DNA of 64,000 bases from Ascidia mentula. Taxonomy: Eukaryota > Chordata > Ascidiacea > Phlebobranchia > Ascidiidae. The stretch is taken from assembly GCA_947561715.1 (NCBI GenBank), contig OX387199.1:11661001-11725000 (forward strand). The letters are read 5' to 3'. Both the position numbers and the translations under genes were made by a program. Shown here piece after piece: positions 1 through 12,083 of this stretch (position 1 is the first letter of the stretch; each line of letters begins with the position of its first letter). A model generated the notes under the pieces. That model did no database searches. It was not told where the DNA came from and saw only the letters and a list, made by a program, of their open reading frames with translations.

Positions 1-3000
1 TTTTGAAGAAAAATATTATACTAACAATAAATATTATTACAGAAGGTTACATATAATAAGGTGTGTTTTTTTTTTACTCAACTGTGGCATTTGTATTTTT
101 CCACCATAGTTGTCCATCAAAGGATCACACCGAAGATAAACATATGAGTGCCGACCTTTGCTACACTCCTTGCTCCCTTCTTCAAAGTGGCTAAAATAAA
201 ATAAAATGATCCAACAACAGCACAGCGCAATTGATTAGACTAAATCCAAGGTGCAACTATCCATAGTAAAGGCAGCTCTCATTTAAACTTCACATTCATG
301 TGCAAATTACCTCATATGATACACAACATCAGCCAACTTAACTCCAACATCATTTTCAAATGGACTTTGGTTGACAGACTGGTTATCAGCTTGATATACT
401 TCAACTAATGTATCAGCAACAACAGTTGGTTGAGAATGTACCAAAACATGGTCTCCTGTTTACAAATTTTCCATTAAGTCAGATGTATAACATAAGTTTT
501 AAGCATAAAAGCATTAACCATTATTGTTTTGCATTACTGTAGCTGTTGATCGGCATATCATGCCTTGCACTGATTCACCAGAAGCTTCCCTCATTGAAAG
601 TGTTACATTGTCTACACACTTTGCAAAACCAACTCCCTAAATAAACATCGCTTTTAGGTCGATCAGCGTTGAGCTTGGAGGTTGGTAGTTTTAAGAGGAT
701 ATAATTGTAATAATCCTAGTCTATGCAGTTGAGGTTTTTAAAACACTGAATACACTTACTTAACAAAGAACACATATAAGTTTTGTATGAAAACGAACCT
801 GATTCATACAAATGTTCAGCTGGTAGACATGATTATATTTTCTCCCACTACTTGTAAAACTAGGCATAGTAGCAGCAGTAAATGATGAAGACAAGTTCAT
901 AAAATTATACTCCACACCATTCTACAAATATATGTGTTTAACGAGTATGCAAAAGAAACAAAATACAAATGTTTACCTTCGGCGAAATAAAAGAACACTT
1001 ATTCAAGCATTTTACTTTGTCAATGCGGCTTAATGTGCCTCGTCCACAATTTTTACAACCAGTCTTATCCTTATTCAGATGTGTGTCATCAGGACATGCA
1101 ATACACTGGCGAGTTGTTGTATTTGCATATGATCCAGCAGGACAGGGTATGCATTTTTCATCTGAACAATGATTAAAACATTTTACCACTATTTTTTTAA
1201 TACAAAAAACATAAACTTGGAATCAAACAAAATATTCTTTAATATGACAGCTTACTTGACTGTCCAAGAGCACAAGATTGACAGACATCAGCTGATCCAT
1301 CAACAGTGTTAGTAACATTTACTACAAAGAGTCTTGCTGCATCTGTGAAACCCTTTAAGAAACAGTATGTAATAAAACAACACTACTTATAGATTATGAC
1401 ATAACTTATATATATACCAGTTTACTTCTTTGGAATGCCCAGGTAACAGACAGTGGACCCCTGTGGTATGAGTTGGTGTATGTATATGTTTGACGTGAAT
1501 GACTTCCCCTCCAACTGTCAATCACAACTGTTCCTTTGTTGGGAATATCCTGTTAATGCATAGAAGTTATACCAGTAAAGCATTTTTCTAAAGTAACAAT
1601 TTTAAATGATGACCTTCATGAAATAGAGTTGACATTGTCCGACACAGTCCATGGCAAAAACAAATGTCACTTTTCCAACTTCATTCTGGAAATTAGTTTC
1701 AAAAAAACCACCAATATGTAGCACTAATATCAAATAAGCATCATTTGATTTTGAAGCAACAGTTCTGATTTGGTCCCCAACTGCAATCCAACCCTAAAAA
1801 ATTATGATAGAGGCATTATGCTTTTACAACAAGTATAAATCATAGGTCTCACTGACAAAAGGGTATTACTTTTTTTATGCTGCAGTCTCGGGTGTCAAAA
1901 CTAATACATGATGTTTTCATGTTGGAAGGCATTTCATCCCACCAGTTATACCAGTAACCATAATGGGGAGCAGTATTGGCAGGACATAACTTGCAGGCTG
2001 AAAGAGTAAATTGTCAGTTGGGCCAATCCAGCAATATATTGGTTTATTCCCAACAAAGTATATTGTGAATTTTACAAAATCATGTATATACACAAAACAA
2101 TTTCAAATTGCAGGGTTACATTCTGCAATCAACTACATTTAAATGGAGATACACCCTAATTTGAAAAATGTAGTACAAGAAAAAAACATGTTTCAATGTT
2201 TGGTCATAACCAAGACCTAAAAAAAAAAAAGTAAACAGTTAGTTTATAGTAAACTAATTAACACATTACACAAAAATTAGTGCCAGTAACCTATTGACAG
2301 CAGTTTAACTTCCATTGTATGTTTGTTTTAATGTTGCCAAACCCAAAGTTTACTTGACAGTACTGACACATTGGGGCCTTGTCAATGCATGATTGCAGCT
2401 GTTGTTGATTTTGTAGCGTAATTAGCATGGTTTAATATTAAACAAGCTGATTTCTATATCAACAGGCCAAAATAATTTTTGTAGGTAATTAGCATGCTTT
2501 TATAAGCTGCTGAAATGATTACCAACACAGAATCTGTCAAATCTTATCAAACCATGGTCACCACATCCTGGCACTCAACCGTTTTACCCGATCAATAAAC
2601 CTGGCATCCAAAGTGTTTTCTTTTTTTGGTATCAGGCAAATAAAATTTTTAATATCTTGCAAGACAGTTACCTGATGCACCATCAGAGTAATAGTTTTTC
2701 TCACAAAGGACACACTTATTATTTGTGTAGGAAAACCCTGCATTACATGGAGCACAAGGTTTTTTTTGGCCAGAATCTGGTAGAGGTGCTGATGATGGCA
2801 ACGAATCAAGACACACTTTTGGTTCAATCCACTTGTACATAATTTTGGTCTGGACAAAACAAAACACAAAATTTATAAAACCTGCAATTTCATAGCAGAA
2901 TAAAACACGAACTGTTTTGTTTTCGCTGCACTTTGAATGAGTGGCAAAGTAATCTTTCTCTGTGCAAGGTGGTCTTTTCAAGCAACTTTCAGAACCTGGG

Positions 3001-4941
3001 GGTGCATATTCTGTATTTTTGTCGCATGATTGACAAGATTCTGCTCCTTTAGCACTCATCGTATTTACTGGACACAGATCACACCACTGTGAGGCATTTG
3101 AAGAAGCAAAGAAACCAGAATGGCATTTTTGACAAGTGGTTGTATAAGATACACCTACACAATGTTTTTGCTTCATTTAGAAAAATTTTAAAAGGCTGTT
3201 TAAATAAACTTGACCTGTTATTTGAACATCCTTAATCTTAACTGGATCAAGTGTCTTTTTATTCCCAACCATGATACCAGTTGTTTTCCAGTACAAAACA
3301 TTTGGTCCAGAAGTTAACTTTACCTACAATAAAAGCACAACACCAATAATGCTTCTTTTCAGGTACATATTGCTGAATAAAATAAACTATCTGACAACAT
3401 TGCTGAATTTTACAAATTAACTTTATCAAATGACAGACAAAAATCTAAAAATACAATAAGCCTACCTTCCATGACTTCCACTTAGTTCCAGTATTGTTTA
3501 AAAACACATTTTTTGTTTTATCATGAGAGGTTTGGCACTGACCATTTTGGACCTAAACATATATATATACATGGTAACCAAAGCAAAATAACAGTACAAA
3601 CACTTTCTAAAAACAAAAATTATAATATGCTTACATAGAAATGAAACACCATATCGCTGTCTGGATGTTGATACTTAAATTCAACAAAGCCATCCTGTTT
3701 AAGATTCACAGAATAACTCAAAGAACTTGTACAATCATCATCATTTGACTGCACGTATTGGCCTGCAGGTTTCCACAATGATCTGATCAAAGTAATAATT
3801 TAATTTAAAATATATTGAACATATACCGTTCTATATGCAGAACAGAACAAAATCAATAAATAACATACATTGGGGTGAGGCTACAATTTTAATAAAAATT
3901 ATTGGGACTTTGCACAGTGATAAAACTAACCCATTGCAGTTGTTAACTTTGGTAAGGTATCCATACTGAGCAAACGTAACAGACTCTGCATAAACTTCAA
4001 ACTTTTCAGGCATGAAATTCCAGTCATCAAACCGAACACCACTGCCCAATGAATATGTTCCAGGAGGGCAGGCTTTGCATTGCTGTGTTTCAAGCTCCAA
4101 ATAATAGCCAGCCCGACATGAAAATCCTGTAAAAAGTGTAATTAGGGGCAACTATTTAAATATCTTTGTGCTAGTAAAATCATCCATACTGTCTTCATAT
4201 TAACTTTTTGTAGAAGCTGTTCCAGATAATATTTTTATTTTTATCCATAAAAATTAGTTTGTTCTACCTACATAGAATATATGTTCAATTTCTTGATAGT
4301 AATAGACCAGGGGTGTTTAATGGGCAGCATGGAGCATGATTTTATGCAGACTGCTACAAAAACTCCTGTTTATTAGTTTCTTGACAGCAACATATATTCA
4401 TTGATTTTTGTATAAATACTTGTTATATACATCATTGTATGTATATTTCGAGAATAACAATTGAACTATCAGTGGTAACCTAGTGATGCACATAAAAAGT
4501 ATCAACTTGTTTCACAGACAAATTTACAACGATACTCTTTTTCCTGTCACTGCAACAGGGGAAAAGCCAGTATGATATTGAAATAAAAAATTGGTAAAAC
4601 TTCAAAATAGAGGCATAGAATGTAGTTGGAAACCAGCGCCTTAGTGTAAAGCATCTTAAATCCAAAAGCAACAAACCACATGCTTTTCCCCTTCTTGGAG
4701 GTGCAGGAGTTACAAGTTGGCAAAGATCTGGTTGTCGTGGAATCTGAACTTGCCATCTTTCTCCACTCTCATCACACTCAGTATAAGTGTACACCAAGTC
4801 GGTCTTTTAAAAGAGCGAATAAAAAAATCCAAATTAACATAGTTAATGAATACACACCTCAGTGCATGATTTCAGTTGAGCATCAACAGGTAAGCAGACT
4901 CTCAACAACCAGATAAGTGCAACACATGTATTTGCCTTCAT
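1..4941 (-). CDS. ELAPOR: ELAPOR-type endosome/lysosome-associated membrane glycoprotein (5' part, 17 exons, runs off the left edge)
   Basis: This reads as the ELAPOR1/2 (KIAA1324, EIG121) family, type I glycoproteins of the secretory and endolysosomal system linked to autophagy. Exons on the minus strand: 4941-4858, 4803-4677, 4126-3931, 3782-3635, 3552-3466, 3323-3215, 3154-2913, 2849-2672, 1997-1870, 1793-1614, 1549-1418, 1352-1256, 1161-977, 921-799, 636-519, 455-311, 190-78. All junctions are phase-compatible and encode about 797 residues. The first exon gives a signal peptide (MKANTCVALIWLLRVCLPVDA). Family signatures follow in order: TECDESGERWQV, CRAGYYLELETQQCKACPPG, GSGVRFDDWNFMP, cysteine-rich repeats (CPVNTMSAKGAESCQSC), MYKWIEPKVC, NWWDEMPSNM, and a late block resembling the mannose-6-phosphate-receptor homology region. 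The membrane span and cytoplasmic tail lie outside the window. Family assignment is firm; ELAPOR1 versus ELAPOR2 cannot be decided, and the lineage may hold one ancestral copy. Confidence 0.93.
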
Positions 4942-5333
4942 AATAGACTTTCTCCTATAATTTTAACAATCTACGATGTGCCTTTAATAGAGTTTTTTTA
5001 ATTATTTGCTGTACATATGATTCCTATTAAGTAAAGTAAAACAATGCAAATTTTGCAGCCACTGTATGGGACCATAAAGAGACTCGTAATGCAAGCGACT
5101 ATTGATAAGCTATGAATGGTACTTAACTCATGTTTTGTTTGTGTTGGAAGACTTGCAAATTTTAACGAATGATGAAATACGTTGGCTCCCTTGCGTTGAA
5201 GAGCGCTGGTTACAGAAATACTTTTGGCTTTGCAAATTAAACTATGGGTCGCGACGCAATTTGGGCTTGGGGTCACCAACAAATGTAATTTTTAGGTCTA
5301 GCAAAAAAAACAGTCATGCTTTTAGTTGTTTAC
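4942..5333. other. Upstream flank of ELAPOR, ending in the transposon target site
   Basis: No supported gene. The stretch around 5247-5275 holds GGGTCGCGACGCAATTTGGG, wording typical of hAT-type MITE ends. The segment just right of the big transposon (13618-13665) ends in the inverse form TTGAGAACCAC. This suggests the transposon landed inside an older hAT-like MITE, but the two halves are too worn to prove it. The last six bases (5328-5333, GTTTAC) are the left copy of the transposon's target-site duplication. Confidence 0.45.
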
Positions 5334-5733
5334 TACGGTGGCCCACAAGTGCCACCGCGAAATATTAACGATGCGCGAAATATATTTTCACTGCGCAAAA
5401 TATATTTCGACTGCGCGAAATATTTTAAGACTGCGTGAAATATATTTTCACTGCGCGAAATATGTTTTCACCGCGCGAAATATATTTTCACTTCGCGAAA
5501 TATATTTTCACTGCGCGAAATATATTTCGAGATCGCGAAATATATTTCGACCGCTACAAATAAAATTTCGTAACATCGCGAAATATATTTTCACTGCGCG
5601 AAATATATTTACATCGCGCGAAATATATTTACATCGCGCGAAATATATTTACATCGCGCGAAATATATTTACATCGCGCGAAATATATTTACATCGCGCG
5701 AAATATATTTACATCGCGCGAAATATATTTCTT
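5334..5733 (+). repeat. Left terminal inverted repeat and 20-bp iterons
   Basis: The outer 47 bases match the right end with one change. The tip contains a small palindrome, GGTGGC-8 nt-GCCACC. Inwards lie about 17 degenerate copies of a 20-bp word centred on GCGCGAAATATATTT. The innermost seven copies (5600-5733) are nearly identical, with ACATCGC between the AT-rich cores. The 20-bp period is close to two turns of DNA helix. By analogy with iterons these are likely transposase binding sites, possibly for the zinc ribbon that both element proteins carry; that role is inference. Confidence 0.8.
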
Positions 5734-5868
5734 GTGACGCAAAATGTAGTGACTGGCCAGGTTCTCGTTGATTTCACTCCGTTCGTATTTTTGCACGACG
5801 GGTGACCGACTATATCAGCTAAGTAAGCATTTACCTACTCCAGTTGTTGGCAGGGACTGTTCAATTGA

Positions 5869-7161
5869 ATGAATTGTTTAAATTGTGATCACTATGTGGG
5901 ACTTGATCATTCATTTTGTACCCATTGTGGCCATGGTAAGTGTGTTTGTATTGTGTATTTCCAGTTGGCCTACATTCATTGCAATTTTGTTATTTCGGTT
6001 TGGACAATACAATTTTTCCTTGCAGGGACCACCTTTGATGAAACACACCTCATCACCCACTACTTTCAACTAGGATATGAACACTCTGAAATTTTGCATT
6101 TGTTGCAAAATTACCACAATGTAACTTTCAGTTTGAGAACCTTGAAAAGACGCTTACAAGAAATGGGGCTGCATAGACGTGGTGCTTGGCAAAAAGATCC
6201 GAATATTATAAATGATGCTGAAAAACGAATCAAAGAAATTTTAGAAGGTCCATCTTCATGTGGGGGGTACCGTTCTGTGTGGCATGGTTTGGAGATGGAG
6301 GGTTTGAGAGTTCCAAGATCCTTTGTTGCAGAAGTTTTGAATAAAATTGATCCTGATGGCTGTGAACTCAGGAGGGGCCATCGTCTGAAGCGCAGAGAGT
6401 ATAACAATCCAGGGCCTAATTATGCCTGGCATATAGATGGTTATGATAAATTAAAGCCATTTGGTTTTTCCATACATGCAGCCATTGATGGTTTTAGTCG
6501 TAAGGTCCTATGGCTTCATGTTATACGCTCCAATAAATGCCCACACACTATAGCTTCCATGTACCTTAGAACTGTTTCACATGTACAAGGTTGTCCAGTG
6601 CAAATTGTGTCTGATTTGGGCACAGAAAATGGGATATTGGCAGCAGCACAGTGCTTTTTCAGAAACAGTATCAATGCACATCGATACGTTCCTTCACCAA
6701 GGAATCAGAGAATTGAAAGTTGGTGGTCAACATTGTGCAAGTTTCGTACTTCTTGGTGGCGAAACTTTTTTGGTGATCTCGAGTTTAAAGGTGTTGTTGA
6801 TTATTCACTTCCTTTAAGCAAGGAGTGTGTGTGGTATTGCTTCTCCAAAGTTCTACAAAGTGACTTAAATTTTGTAATGGATCACTGGAATAGTCATCGA
6901 ATACGAAAATCAAGACACAATGTTATAGCTGGTCGCCCAAATTTACTTTACTTAATGCCAGAAAGGTATGGTGGAAGAGCAGACATGATAAATGCAGTCT
7001 CACAAGAGAAATTTCAAGTGGTGTGCAATGATATTTCCCCACCCGAAGAAGTGAACGAATATGAGGAATATTTTGACTATGTTCGAACTGAACTTGGATT
7101 TGTCTCTTGTGCAGAAGCACTGGCAATGTACAAAGGGATAATGGAGGTTGCAAAAGAATAA
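5869..7161 (+). CDS. DDE integrase/transposase with N-terminal zinc ribbon
   Basis: Catalytic protein expected to cut and join the element's ends. The frame is open for 430 codons, but a 90-bp intron (5936 GTAAGT to 6025 TTGCAG) fits. Spliced exons are 5869-5935 and 6026-7161, giving 400 residues, and both forms stay in frame. Residues 3-20 form a zinc ribbon (C3, C6, C17, C20). In unspliced numbering, 70-160 hold a helix-turn-helix-like region (FSLRTLKRRLQEMGL; GGYRSVWHGLEMEG), and 185-345 hold an rve-type core. The core shows WHIDGYDKLKPFGF, SDLGTENG and NQRIESWW, supplying D190, D249 and E283, with 33 residues between the last two. The same core occurs in many repeated integrase-like proteins of fish and invertebrates. 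The triad is present and no break is visible. A start at 5869 is supported by the matching first exon of the HECT gene. Confidence 0.85.
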   Translation: MNCLNCDHYVGLDHSFCTHCGHGKCVCIVYFQLAYIHCNFVISVWTIQFFLAGTTFDETHLITHYFQLGYEHSEILHLLQNYHNVTFSLRTLKRRLQEMGLHRRGAWQKDPNIINDAEKRIKEILEGPSSCGGYRSVWHGLEMEGLRVPRSFVAEVLNKIDPDGCELRRGHRLKRREYNNPGPNYAWHIDGYDKLKPFGFSIHAAIDGFSRKVLWLHVIRSNKCPHTIASMYLRTVSHVQGCPVQIVSDLGTENGILAAAQCFFRNSINAHRYVPSPRNQRIESWWSTLCKFRTSWWRNFFGDLEFKGVVDYSLPLSKECVWYCFSKVLQSDLNFVMDHWNSHRIRKSRHNVIAGRPNLLYLMPERYGGRADMINAVSQEKFQVVCNDISPPEEVNEYEEYFDYVRTELGFVSCAEALAMYKGIMEVAKE

Positions 7162-7765
7162 AAAGTCAAAGTACACAGCCATTTATGCATGTTTGTACTT
7201 CAGTATATTGAACTTTGTTGTTAGTGCAAGTATGTTAATTGTCAAATTACATCAACAAACACAGGCAACTTTGTGAAAAATTGTTTTTTTACTCACTGAT
7301 TAACAATCAGCGTACTGCACTACTAGAATCTAAAAGAGGTGGTTTGTAAATGCTAGGATACAAATCGAATTTTTTTCCCATTGTATTGCGAACAGATGAT
7401 GGAATAGAAAAGTGTGAAAGACAGCATGCAGTGTAAATGAAGAAAAGTGAGTGCATAAATGTACAGTGGCAAGTAGCAGTGGCACAAAAATCTCACAATT
7501 ATGCAGCAGTACCTCAAAAATGCAATAGTAAGTGTCAGGTAAAAACAATTTTGGTATAAAAGGATGAAATACGTTTCACCAAAACAAACAGGAGGCAGTT
7601 GAATAAAAAAATAAAACACTAATTTTGCTTCGACAATGCTGACGGTCACGAACACAATAGTGAGAACGTAAAAAATATAAATTGCTGTTTTGCCATATAA
7701 CACTTGAAACATGCAATGAAGTGACAACTACTTATGAATATAAACAATGAAATAGAATAATTTTT
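7162..7765. other. Spacer between the two convergent transposon genes
   Basis: About 600 bp between the integrase stop and the HECT stop. It should hold both 3' untranslated regions. No coding signal is convincing on either strand; the two frames of 72 and 124 codons on the minus strand lack any recognisable motif. Confidence 0.5.
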
Positions 7766-9958
7766 TCAATGTAAACCAAATGCCTGGCCATTGGACATTG
7801 CTGTAATAAAGATGGATTTGAAATCTTGAAGTTCTTCCATATGTTTTGTAGGGAGCGTAATTGTTTTCGCACATGCGCCAACAACAGGAAAACAGATGGT
7901 GTGGTTTGGGTTGTTGCTCATGCAGTCATGATTAAATTCCACAGATATGGACAAACTGTCACCAAATATTGGCCTATGTTTTTGGCCTGTTAGCCAACCT
8001 AGCACACCAGCTGGAGTACAATCAGCTGCTGCAGTCATTGTCTCTCCAATATTTTCTACATTGACTTCATTTTCACTGTTAGTACAGCAGTAAGCCAAAA
8101 CCTCTTCTGTGGGGGCCCGAATACAGTTATCCTCAATATAGTTCAAGAAATCTTGAAAGTTATCCATTATCTTCTCCTCTACGCACCGCTTTGTGGAATT
8201 TTTTGAGGAATATTGCGGTTGCAGTAAACTTGACACATAATTGGCATCAACAGTCAATTTGCCTGGAATGAATAATGGTGCAAAAAGTAAGGCATTATTT
8301 TTGACAACATTGAACAAACCAAACAGACTCAGCCCTGAAGCAAACTCTTTGAGGTAGCAAAGCCGCTTATTAGTGATGCTTACCATGATTGTGCGACTAA
8401 TTTCACTAGCGCTATCAATATTGATTTTGCCTGTGTATCCATTTTCTGTAATTATGTCAGTATGAACAAGTGGGTCAGCACAAACTCTCTGTATCAGTTG
8501 AACTTCATTCTCAGTAAAGTGTTGGTCAAGATTTAGTTTGGTTATATCAACTGAATCCATGTTAGCAAGAATTGTGAACACATTTGGGTGTAAGCAATGT
8601 GGAGCAGGCCCACCTTGCACCAAACTTGCAGCTATTATTTCACCACATGCTTTGAAATGTCCATTTTGGACATGAAGCATTGAGTCAACTGGGGCACCAT
8701 CAGGAAAGAATTGTTCACAAATACTTTGCAAAACAAGACTAAAGAACTCCTTAGCCATTGCACCAGAATCAATCCCTGTCTCACCTTGAAATTGGACAAC
8801 CAATTTCTTTTCTGCTGATTTCTTTTTGGTTTCTCTTTTCCACAAGTTAAGTTGACGTTGAATATGAGCCCCACGGCGCACACAAATAAACAACTGGTCT
8901 AAATCATCAACTTTTTTATGCAACGACTCTAGTGCAGCATTCAAATCATTGAATTTTTTGCCATCATGCCTTTCGAGTTTTGGGGCTAACAAATCACATT
9001 GATTGCCAATAATATTGTCCAGTTCACTACAATCAAAGTAATCAGTAAAATCAGGCAATGAACTTTGTAGAATAGAGGGAGATTGTTTTCCATTACCAGA
9101 GCATTCAATGTTACTTGAATCATTTGTTTCATCATCTTCACTGTCACATTCAAGTAGATATAACATGATCTTCTTGTAATCTTTACCAATGCTCTCCTTG
9201 TATTTGACTAGAGTGAATGGCTCATTTGTTCCAGGCAATACTTCAACAATTCGTCCATCTTTAAAAGCAAGATGGTATACTGCACCATGTCTTTGACTCT
9301 TTGGATAAAATTGAAAGTACCGTTCTTTGGCTTTATTCAGTATGGATTGAACACACTCTTTTCTTCCAACATTAATTATAATGGATTGACCCCGAACTGG
9401 CTTCAACTTAAAATCTTTCCCTCCATATTCAAGCATGCCTATGTTAATACACACTTCCTCATTTTCATCCTTTTTCGACACTCTTTGCTTCCATTGTGAG
9501 CCTTTCATTGCTTTAAATTCACTAAATGGCAAAATTTCTGTTGCACTTTTGCGTTTCATGGATGATGTACCTGTAGATTTTACATGTATTATTAAAGTTT
9601 TGTTTTGCAAAGTTAACCAAAGTTGTTCAGCTACAGGTTGTTTGGCATACTAACCATTTATACTGGAATTAACATTTTCCATCACAGAACCCTCATTTTC
9701 AGATTTAGACAAAGTAGGATGATTGCTGCCATGGGCTTTCTCTGCAACACAGAATCAATCTAATTATACTTGCACAATATTATTTTACTGGCATATATGT
9801 CTGTCTGATATATTAACATTTACAAGAATGTTACCTCAAAACAACAGATTGACAAGCCTGATAAACGACAATTAAAGAATAAACCACTTACCGCGTCCGC
9901 AATGTGCACAATACAAGTGTTCTTGAAAAAGTAGCCTTCCACAATTTGTGCAGTACAT
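7766..9958 (-). CDS. HECT-type E3 ubiquitin ligase of the transposon (G2E3-like) with N-terminal zinc ribbon
   Basis: Predicted ubiquitin ligase encoded by the mobile element. Exons 9958-9892, 9741-9655 and 9630-7766 sum to 673 codons (672 aa). The first exon encodes a zinc ribbon (C3, C6, C17, C20). A charged, low-complexity linker follows. The last ~400 residues are a HECT domain of the divergent type seen in G2/M-phase-specific E3 ligase-like proteins: FQGETGIDSGAMAKEFFSLV, then VQNGHFKACGEIIAASLVQGG, and a C-terminal lobe with CFPVVGACAKTITLP, where the second Cys aligns with the catalytic cysteine. The end (GQAFGLH) matches the usual HECT terminus. The only intact-looking motif set is HECT; no PHD or RING finger is seen. 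It runs tail-to-tail with the integrase inside the same TIRs, so it belongs to the element and is not a host gene. Its targets are unknown. Confidence 0.85.
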
Positions 9959-10085
9959 GATTACAAATAGGGATAAAACACTCAAACTATTTTTCTATTT
10001 GAACTTAAATGCACAGACTATAGCATATAGATGTACGTGAAAACTTGAAACAACTAGACTTCCCGCCAGGCATTTCTAATAAAAA

Positions 10086-10197
10086 CTAACAACATATTTC
10101 GCGCGAAGAAAATATACACCGCACAGCGCAAATATATTTCGCGCAGTGCAAATATATTTCGCGCAGTAAAAATATATTTCGCGCGGTGAAAATATAT
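10086..10197 (-). repeat. Inner part of the right-end 20-bp iterons
   Basis: Five to six copies of the same AAATATATTTCGCGCAGT word as at the outer ends, between the HECT gene's upstream region and the nested element. The last ten bases (GAAAATATAT, 10188-10197) are repeated at 13251-13260 on the far side of the nested element. Confidence 0.8.
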
Positions 10198-10223
10198 GGG
10201 TGCCTCTAAAATACCATTGTAGG

Positions 10224-11360
10224 CATTGTAGGCATCGTAGGCATTGAGCCTAGGCATCGTAAGCATCGTAGGCATCGTAGGCATCGTAGGCATCGTAGGC
10301 ATCGTAGGCATCGTAGGCATCGTAGGCATCGTAATCGTAAGCATCGTAGGCATCGTAGGCATCGTAGGCATCGTAGGCATCGTATGCATCTTAGGCATCG
10401 TAGGCATCGTAGGCATCGTAGGCATCGTAGGCATCGTAGGCATCGTAGGCATCGTAGGCATCGTAGGCATCGTAGGCATCGTAGGCATCGTAGGCATCGT
10501 AGGCATCGTAGGCATCGTAGGCATCGTAGGCATCGTAGGCATCGTAGGCATCGTAGGCATCGTAGGCATCGTAGGCATCGTAGGCATCGTAGGCATCGTA
10601 GGCATCGTAGGCATCGTAGGCATCGTAGGCATCGTAGGCATCGTAGGCATCGTAGGCATCGTAGGCATCGTAGGCATCGTAGGCATCGTAGGCATCGTAG
10701 GCATCGTAGGCATCGTAGGCATCGTAGGCATCGTAGGCATCGTAGGCATCGTAGGCATCGTAGGCATCGTAGGCATCGTAGGCATCGTAGGCATCGTAGG
10801 CATCGTAGGCATCGTAGGCATCGTAGGCATCGTAGGCATCGTAGGCATCGTAGGCATCGTAGGCATCGTAGGCATCGTAGGCATCGTAGGCATCGTAGGC
10901 ATCGTAGGCATCGTAGGCATCGTAGGCATCGTAGGCATCGTAGGCATCGTAGGCATCGTAGGCATCGTAGGCATCGTAGGCATCGTAGGCATCGTAGGCA
11001 TCGTAGGCATCGTAGGCATCGTAGGCATCGTAGGCATCGTAGGCATCGTAGGCATCGTAGGCATCGTAGGCATCGTAGGCATCGTAGGCATCGTAGGCAT
11101 CGTAGGCATCGTAGGCATCGTAGGCATCGTAGGCATCGTAGGCATCGTAGGCATCGTAGGCATCGTAGGCATCGTAGGCATCGTAGGCATCGTAGGCATC
11201 GTAGGCATCGTAGGCATCGTAGGCATCGTAGGCATCGTAGGCATCGTAGGCATCGTAGGCATCGTAGGCATCGTAGGCATCGTAGGCATCGTAGGCATCG
11301 TAGGCATCGTAGGCATCGTAGGCATCGTAGGCATCGTAGGCATCGTAGGCATCGTAGGCA
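10224..11360 (+). repeat. Left satellite arm, (GGCATCGTA)n
   Basis: About 123 copies of a 9-bp unit, nearly perfect from about 10390 on, with a few variant units near the outer edge (10333-10400). Because 9 is divisible by three and five of six frames lack a stop, the array yields long spurious reading frames of three-residue repeats. These are not genes. Confidence 0.97.
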
Positions 11361-12083
11361 TTGTAGGTATTGAGTCTAGGCATTGTACGCATAGAGTCTA
11401 GGCATCGTAGGCATTGAGTCTAGGCATTGTACGCATAGAGTCTAGGCATCGTAGGCATTGAGTCTAGGCATTGTACGCATAGAGTCTAGGCATCGTAGGC
11501 ATTGAGTCTAGGCATTGTACGCATAGAGTCTAGGCATCGTAGGCATTGTAGGCATTGAGTCTAGGCATTGTACGCATAGAGTCTAGGCATCGTAGGCATT
11601 GTAGGCATTGAGTCTAGGCATTGTACGCATAGAGTCTAGGCATTGTACGCATAGAGTCTAGGCATTGTACGCATAGAGTCTAGGCATCGTAGGCATTGTA
11701 GGCATTGAGTCTAGGCATTGTACGCATAGAGTCTAGGCATTGTACGCATAGAGTCTAGGCATCGTAGGCATTGTAGGCATTGAGTCTAGGCATTGTACGC
11801 ATAGAGTCTAGGCATCGTAGACATCGTAGGCATTGTAGGCATTGTAGGTATTGAGTCTAGGCATTGTACGCATAGAGTCTTATAGGCATCGTAGGCATTG
11901 TAGGCATTGAGCCTAGGCATTGTACGCGTAGAGTCTTATAGGCATCGTAGGCATTGAGCCAAGGCATTGTACGCGTAGAGTCTAGGCATCGTAGGCATTG
12001 AGCCTAGGCATTGAGCCAAGGCATTGTACGCGTAGAGTCTAGGCATCGTAGGCATTGAGCCTAGGCATTGTACGCATAGAGTC
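11361..12083 (+). repeat. Degenerate centre of the foldback
   Basis: Variant units (GGCATTGTA, GCATTGTACGC) alternate with GAGTCTA and GAGCCTA spacers, giving an irregular higher-order repeat of about 22-45 bp. GTACGCATAGAGTCTAGGCA recurs many times. Orientation is still that of the left arm. The switch of orientation falls at about 12083. Confidence 0.85.

Noticed and set aside
3831-4151. Separate small genes in ELAPOR exons, for example the 106-codon frame
   Set aside because: These are exon reads running into introns. The spliced model with consistent phases explains them.
5326-5805. A 159-codon frame across the left TIR iterons
   Set aside because: It crosses the transposon boundary and the target duplication, and consists of translated 20-bp repeats.
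7330-7727. Minus-strand frames of 72 and 124 codons between the transposon genes
   Set aside because: Hydrophobic composition comes from T-rich DNA. There is no motif and they lie in the shared 3' region.
10054-11401. Very long open frames encoding MPT, DAY, GIV or RHR repeats in the 9-bp array
   Set aside because: They are a by-product of a stop-free 9-bp unit read in several frames on both strands. There is no start context, no conserved edge, and the array is the arm of a foldback element.
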